A DNA stretch of 64,000 nucleotides from the NCBI GenBank assembly GCA_016584305.1, contig JACEEZ010007150.1, forward strand, positions 1 to 64,000, written 5' to 3'. Source of the DNA: Chionoecetes opilio (taxonomy: Eukaryota > Arthropoda > Malacostraca > Decapoda > Majidae). This document shows, one piece after another, positions 58,622-64,000 of the stretch. The translations under genes and the position numbers were made by a program. Within the stretch, counting starts at the first letter, position 1. Each line of letters begins with the position of its first letter. Under the pieces are notes generated by a model. It was not told the DNA's origin, did no database searches, and was given only the letters and a program-made list of their open reading frames with translations.

Positions 58622-58977
58622 GACAGACAGACAGACAGACACACTTTCGCTTATATTACCATTACCCATTACCCCCTACCTATTCCCTCACCCATCACCT
58701 ATCACCCCCCACCCATTCACTCACCCATCACCCCACACCCATTACCCATCACCCCACCCATTCACTCACCCATTACCCATCAACCTACATCAAGGTTTCC
58801 TCAATTCTCGCAACCCACTTTTTTTTTCACAATTATCGCTAATAGGTTGCTAAAAAAAAAAGAAAAAAAAAAGTGATCGAATCATCTCATAAGTGGGCTT
58901 ATGACCTTCCCCTGGTCAACCCGGTTCCAAAAATGTGCCATATGAGGTGATTGCGCCACGGGGGGCGGAACCTATAC

Positions 58978-59033
<56 letters not shown>

Positions 59034-59057
59034 CACTTTCGCTTATATTATTATAGA
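56269..59057 (-). mobile_element. Helitron 3 with tandem-duplicated interior
   Basis: On the minus strand the 5' end TCTATAATAATATAAGCG lies at 59057 and the hairpin plus CTAG at 56269-56290. The interior repeats the 5' half several times: a GCGCCACGGGGGGCGGAACC motif (or a decayed form) is seen near 56891, 57437, 57965, 58210, 58562 and 58957, each with an AC tract, a CACTTTTTTT / poly(A) pair and minisatellite units. The central copies (57000-58400) are heavily decayed. No Rep-helicase. Confidence 0.78.
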
Positions 59058-59159
59058 TAATGTATGTAATATTTTACATCACAGAGAAGTGTTCATAAAC
59101 TACAAATAATAAGAATAAAAATTAAGATTTTAAAATTTCTTGTTTTTTTTGTCCCAGGG

Positions 59160-59235
59160 GGGTTTTGTCCTCAGGGCTTTTTTTCCTAGGGAGGTTTTGT
59201 CCTAGGTTTTTTTTCCTAGGGTGGTTTTGTCCTAC
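59160..59235. repeat. short tandem repeat on TTTTGTCCTAGG
   Basis: Three to four units of about 30 bp combining TTTTTTCCTAGGG and GTTTTGTCCT; the GTCCTAGG motif also appears near 59880. Confidence 0.65.
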
Positions 59236-59244
59236 ACTCGTTGG

Positions 59245-59276
<32 letters not shown>

Positions 59277-59329
59277 TCTTCTTTCTGTAAGCTTCATAAC
59301 CTTGACCAAACTGTCATGGGGGTTTGTGA

Positions 59330-59458
59330 CCCACCTCCCGAGGTGGTGGCTTCCCCCAACACTAAGCACTAAGGATGAATGATGAAAAATGTAGATATGG
59401 AGACGAGGCTATACGAGTGTAGCTCAGGCCCTGTAAAATACAACTACGTAGATGAATA

Positions 59459-59470
<12 letters not shown>
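59330..59470 (+). mobile_element. SINE family 1, 3' fragment
   Basis: AACACTAAGCACTAAGGATG and the following GATATGGAGACGAGGC ... AGCTCAGGCCCTG ... GATGAATACAC match the inverse of 9140-9250. The tRNA-like head is missing. It ends in an AC/TG array as the other copy does. Confidence 0.75.
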
Positions 59471-59818
<348 letters not shown>

Positions 59819-59819
59819 G

Positions 59820-61690
59820 ACATTTTATTGATAAACTTGCGGTCAAGTCGGCTTGACAAGGGAACGCTTGATGACGGTTTGTCCTAGGGGACAAGATGGA
59901 CAAGGGACAAGATGACTTCATTACGGTATGACCTGATACCCAATTGACTTGTGTTTTTATGACTTTGGACGCAAATGTCTTGTGGGTCAAATGACTTCAT
60001 TCACAATCGCCTCAGTACCATTTGACCTGTACCCACCCTACCCTCTCCTTTGCAACTTTGTGGTTACGTCACTGACAATGCCATTATGATTTCATTATAT
60101 GTTAGACATTTTGAGTAATTCCCTTCCAAATATCACTTCATACACGGTGGAAGAACTATTTCCCTAAGGCCACCTGCGCATTTTTTTATCTACCCTAAAT
60201 ACCTCAAACCTAACAACTGTTAAAAGCTGTGGGAAAGATTCGTTACAGTGACCCTCGCCATTTTCAGACGAAACTATATTTTTCTGATAGAATATGCTGT
60301 TTTAAGAGAATCTGCCCTTTGTTTTTCGTGACAATTACTAGATTTTTTTTTACCCTTTAGACCCCCCCTGTAAAAAACTAGTGATCACTAGTTTTTTTTC
60401 GATTTCAAAGTAAGATAAAAATGAACGAGGACTGCGCGGTCATTTTCTGAGACACTGACTAGTTTTTCTTCGCCTAAAATTAGTGCTTTTTCAGATATTC
60501 TTATTTCCGGAAACCCATTAGTTTTTTTTTTTTTGTCACCAAAACCTACGGTTACGTTTCCATTGATAACAATGTATCTCATTCAGAAAAAGCACTAAAA
60601 CTTGGCCCGGAAATAATAAGCAGTGTCTTAGAAAACAGAAGTAACGGAATTGTACGGAAACAAGTGATTCCCGCCCCGCATTCGCCAGCCGCCGAGTGAT
60701 CCGCTCTGCCTAGAATATTATTATACAGAGACCCTAGCTCTGCACCGCCCTGCCGGGACCATTATTACCTTAACCGAACTGAACCTAACCTCCCCCTCGG
60801 CCCCCTGGCGGGATTATTAAACTCACCCGAACCTTAACCTAACCTAAAGGGTTAGGGGGCTATATAATTTCTACAATATGTATATAAGTTTTGAAGGTTA
60901 TCCGGAAGTTGATTAAAACTGCGCAGCATACTGAACAAAAAATAATACAGAAAACATAACTAGTAACGGCGGTAGCAGCCGCACAGTCCTCATCCATTAT
61001 AACCCAATACTCTCCTGACAACTGTGGGGGGCAGGGGGGGGGGGGGGCGTAGAACCTCCTGCTAGTTAACTAACCTATCCTCACTGGCATTGATCACGTA
61101 ACCTAACCTCAGTGGGAGGTTTTCGCCCCTTCCCAGATCCCCCTTGAGTTATTTTTAATTTCGGTAAATTTCTAGTGTTTGCCCATACTCTCCCACTTCC
61201 CCCAAACAAGTTTGGGGACCTGTGGGAATGCGGGGTTTTCGGGAGGGGAACAAATTATGCGTCGGAAACACATAATTAAGGACTAAATGACACACACATT
61301 TTTCGTAAAGTTTCCTTTTATTTGAAAAAAGAAGTTGAAAGATAACAAAACTTTTATGTATACAGTCAGATTTTGACACACGACATTTGTCATACATATG
61401 CAGCACTCGTGCTAAAAATCTTAGTCATTTTGAGAACACTGGCAGATTAATAATTGACAGACTTTTCTCAATATTTATACATGGCTAGTGTATAAATTAG
61501 CAGATGAGTAGAGAAGTTAGAGGTTATACATAGGGCTGCTAGGCGATAAAGTTCCACAATGTGATTTTAAAGACTATGAGAATAGATTGTAATATAAACA
61601 AGCTATGAGCAATTCAAAGCTGAATGTTATAACTCAAGTAATTATAAGGCAGAGCTTGTTAGAGGAATGAAAGTGGTGGATTTTTTGCAG
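59820..61690. other. no gene recognised; upstream/intronic region of the reductase gene
   Basis: 1.9 kb of non-repetitive DNA with short G and T runs and two brief CCTAACCTAA-type stretches (60785-60850, 61095). It probably includes the intron before 61691. No further exon of the reductase is evident. Confidence 0.5.
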
Positions 61691-61832
61691 GCCAAGGCCA
61701 CGCTGAAAGGCAAGGAGCATCTTCGGTACTTTTCTCCTGTGTCCCGTCCCGATGACTTTGGCGTCATTGAGCTGGTGCTGAGATTTGAGAACCAGGGCAT
61801 CATGTCTCAACACTTTAAGGCGCTGAAGCCAG
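61691..61832 (+). CDS. NADH-cytochrome b5 reductase-family protein, exon (FAD-binding domain part)
   Basis: This exon follows TTTTTTGCAG and ends at CCAG|GTGGGC. It encodes RYFSPVS, the counterpart of the RxYTxxS flavin-binding motif, then a beta-strand block (GVIELVLRF) and GIMSQHFKALKPG, equivalent to the G-MS-L--GD segment of the ferredoxin-reductase FAD domain. It ends in codon phase 1, which joins in frame to the exon at 62381 (KPG-DSM). These enzymes pass electrons from NAD(P)H via FAD to cytochrome b5 or similar acceptors, usually at ER or mitochondrial membranes; the subtype and location cannot be told from this part. Exons for the N-terminus lie upstream and were not found. No lesions, so a live host gene is likely. 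Confidence 0.85.
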
Positions 61833-62380
61833 GTGGGCAGCAGAGAGAAAGAGATCAAACGTGCCAGTTTTAGGTCTTTAAAGATTATGATTGTTGAAAT
61901 ATTTAAAGGGCACACACATACAAAGAATAGTTATTACTTAAACAGCTGTTCTACCTAGCATCAATGATTATGCTCATTTCCGTACTCTTTTGAGTTTGTT
62001 TATAAATTTCATTAGTACAGAAAATTTATATATTCAATTCAAAATAGTTTAGAGTAAACACTTGCAAAACCCTCTTTCATAGCCTTGCCAAGAAACTGCC
62101 TGGGTGTGGATGCTCGCCTTTCATGATCATGTGGCCTGATGCCTTATTCTATGTAGGTTATTTTTGTGTGGAAGGACATGCCATGCATTACTGTACCTAT
62201 ACAGTGTTATATATAGTTTGTGTTACTATATCCGGATGATTACCACAATAATTCCCTTGATATACAAAGTGTGGTATTATTACAGGTAGGTTTATTCATT
62301 ATGATTTTTTGTTTAGTGAGTTGCTTTATAAAAAGTTATGGAAAACTTTTTTTTATCTTTTAGAAAAATAAATCTTCCAG

Positions 62381-62602
62381 GTGATAGCATGGAGTTCCAG
62401 GGTCCTTGTGGAGGCTTTGAGTACCTGCCAAGCCAGCTGGAGGAGCTGACTCTGCTGGCAGCAGGCGGCGGCATCACACCGGGCCTGCAGCTGATCCGCT
62501 CCATCCTCAAGGATCCGCATGACAACACAAGGATCAAACTGCTCTACTTCTCTGAAAACTATGATGAAATTCTTTACAGGGAGGAACTGAACAAGTATAA
62601 AG
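62381..62602 (+). CDS. NADH-cytochrome b5 reductase-family protein, exon (FAD/NAD-domain junction)
   Basis: Acceptor AAATCTTCCAG before 62381; donor AAAG|GTGTGG after 62602. It encodes DSMEFQGPCGGFEY (GPxGxF-like), then LLAAGGGITPGLQLIRSILK, the counterpart of the AGGTGITP pyridine-nucleotide motif, where a Gly replaces the usual Thr (GGG for GGT). LLYFSENYDEILYREELNK follows, as in b5 reductases (LLFANQTEKDILLREEL-type). 222 bp keeps codon phase 1 at both ends. The coding part reads on past the donor for 8 codons to a stop in the intron. Confidence 0.9.
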
Positions 62603-62738
62603 GTGTGGATGTTATATTAAACTGACAGTAGAAAGGCTACACAACTACCCATCCATGACTTTAGAATCGTGAAAAATTTGCGTGACAACTAATAAACCCC
62701 CTGTGAGCAAAACTCATACAGGCTCTTTTCTGTGGCAG

Positions 62739-62869
62739 CTGAAGACAGCCAGCTGCAGGTGGTGTACACGCTGGGCGAGGTGCCGGAGGACTGGGAGGGG
62801 GAGGAGGGATTCATTGACACCCAGATGATAGACAAGCATGTTACCAAGCCTAACGGGGTGAAGCACAAG
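62739..62869 (+). CDS. NADH-cytochrome b5 reductase-family protein, exon (NAD-binding domain)
   Basis: Acceptor CTTTTCTGTGGCAG before 62739; donor AAG|GTAAAG after 62869. The phase-1 junction gives YK-AEDSQLQVVYTLGEVPED, then WEGEEGFIDTQMIDKHV, matching the LWYTLD-xP-xW-G-GFV--xMI segment of b5 reductases. The expected C-terminal CGPP motif must be in a later exon beyond the window end. The following intron contains a 0.84-kb minisatellite. Confidence 0.9.
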
Positions 62870-62926
62870 GTAAAGTGTCCCGCAGTGCCGGCACTGATAA
62901 GTCATTGTTGTCAATTCCACTTTCCC

Positions 62927-63766
62927 CTTTTGCAATGCCATGCCAAATCTTTTGCAATACCATGCCAAATCTTTTGCAATGCCATGCCAAATCTTTTGCA
63001 ATGCCATGCCAAATCTTTTGCAATACCATGCCAAATCTTTTGCAATGCCATGCCAAATCTTTTGCAATGCCATGCCAAATCTTTTGCAATGCCATGCCAA
63101 ATCTTTTGCAATGCCATGCCAAATCTTTTGCAATGCCATGCCAAATCTTGTGCAATGCCATGCCAAATCTTTTGCAATGCCATGCCAAATCTTTTGCAAT
63201 GCCATGCCAAATCTTGTGCAATGCCATGCCAAATCTTTTGCAATGCCATGCCAAATCTTTTGCAATGCCATGCCAAATCTTGTGCAATGCCATGCCAAAT
63301 CTTTTGCAATGCCATGCCAAATCTTTTGCAATGCCATGCCAAATCTTTTGCAATGCCATGCCAAATCTTTTGCAATGCCATGCCAAATCTTTTGCAATGC
63401 CATGCCAAATCTTGTGCAATGCCATGCCAAATCTTTTGCAATGCCATGCCAAATCTTTTGCAATGCCATGCCAAATCTTGTGCAATGCCATGCCAAATCT
63501 TTTGCAATGCCATGCCAAATCTTTTGCAATGCCATGCCAAATCTTGTGCAATGCCATGCCAAATCTTTTGCAATGCCATGCCAAATCTTTTGCAATGCCA
63601 TGCCAAATCTTTTGCAATGCCATGCCAAATCTTTTGCAATGCCATGCCAAATCTTTTGCAATGCCATGTCAAATCTTTTGCAATGCCATGCCAAATCTTT
63701 TGCAATGCCATGCCAAATCTTTTGCAATGCCATGCCAAATCTTTTGCAATGCCATGCCAAATCTCG
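62927..63766. repeat. intronic 22-bp minisatellite, about 38 units
   Basis: The unit TTTTGCAATGCCATGCCAAA plus TC repeats with very few changes. A CTTGTGCAAT variant appears at about 63147, 63213, 63279, 63411, 63477 and 63543, spaced 66 or 132 bp, so part of the array is a three-unit higher-order repeat. The unit lacks stops in most frames, giving long ORFs on both strands that are artefacts. 63770-64000 is the rest of the intron. Confidence 0.97.
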
Positions 63767-64000
63767 ATGTAACTCTGTCATGTCTAGCATGTTGGCAGCT
63801 CATGAGTTTATAGTGTAGTCCATCTGTAATATTTGGACCTTTTGTGCAGATGGATTACGAGATTTTTATCTTTCATGTATCTTATCTTTATCTGATCTTA
63901 TCTTTCTTGCTTTAAATTATATGGAAAAATAAGCTCTGTTTAACCATTGACGTTTTCTTTCTTACTTGTTGTGTCTTGTGCCCTAATCTAAATCTGCTTG

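Noticed and set aside
60780..60860. Interstitial telomere (CCTAA/TTAGG)
   Set aside because: Only two or three imperfect units; too short to distinguish from chance.
62927..63766. CRISPR-like array
   Set aside because: Units are contiguous with no unique spacers, and the context is a eukaryotic intron.
62714..63818. Very long open frames (up to 358 codons) with 22-residue repeats
   Set aside because: A 22-bp unit without stops yields 22-residue repeats in every frame. The array lies in an intron bounded by good splice sites.

Overview
The window looks like a piece of a large, repeat-rich arthropod nuclear genome, most likely a decapod crustacean. That is an inference from three things seen here: long perfect TC, TG and TA microsatellites, degenerate LINE families of a kind I associate with crabs and shrimps, and intron-containing genes with arthropod-like coding sequence. 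There are no bacterial-style operons, rRNA genes or functional tRNA genes.

Two loci look like host genes. At 61691-62869 (+) three exons with good splice sites encode the FAD- and NAD-binding core of an NADH-cytochrome b5 reductase family flavoprotein; the gene continues past both ends of this segment, and its next intron holds a 22-bp minisatellite. At 10223-11266 (-) a long exon encodes a CoA-dependent acyltransferase-like protein with an HHxxxDG motif; its N-terminal exons were not found.

Almost everything else is mobile DNA, much of it nested. 0-5.7 kb: a Harbinger-like and a piggyBac-like MITE side by side, TC arrays, a 140-bp GC-rich minisatellite, and two fold-back elements. 5.7-10 kb: three LINE pieces and a tRNA-derived SINE between TG arrays. 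12.5-20 kb: a broken copy of a large transposase-like gene (two Cys/His modules, a FEN/XPG-like nuclease core, a CXC tail), split by a fold-back element and by a hAT-type MITE, each with an 8-bp target duplication. 20.2-23 kb: two head-to-tail Helitrons, the second containing a Tc1-like element at a TA. 23.3-26.1 kb: a 5'-truncated Ty3/gypsy element with its 3' LTR. 26.1-27 kb: TA arrays around a SINE. 27.0-36.5 kb: a Jockey-like LINE split by an 8.5-kb TTAA-flanked unit that carries an RTE-type ORF and two inverted copies of a gene related to the 12.5-kb one. 37.7-39.7 kb: a near-identical 0.59-kb inverted repeat. 40.4-47.7 kb: a gypsy element with both LTRs, interrupted by a mariner, a hairpin MITE and a LINE. 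49.5-50.9 kb: a Tigger/pogo-like fold-back element containing a SINE. 51-59 kb: LINE fragments, a MITE and a reverse-strand Helitron with a degraded tandem interior.

The strongest leads are the FEN/XPG-like nuclease gene family (possibly Academ-related, with a second branch inside the TTAA unit) and the clean insertion chronology given by target-site duplications. The window contains no functional pathway. Most mobile coding sequences carry stops, frameshifts or truncations and should be treated as fossils. The RTE ORF (28900-30753) is the main open exception.
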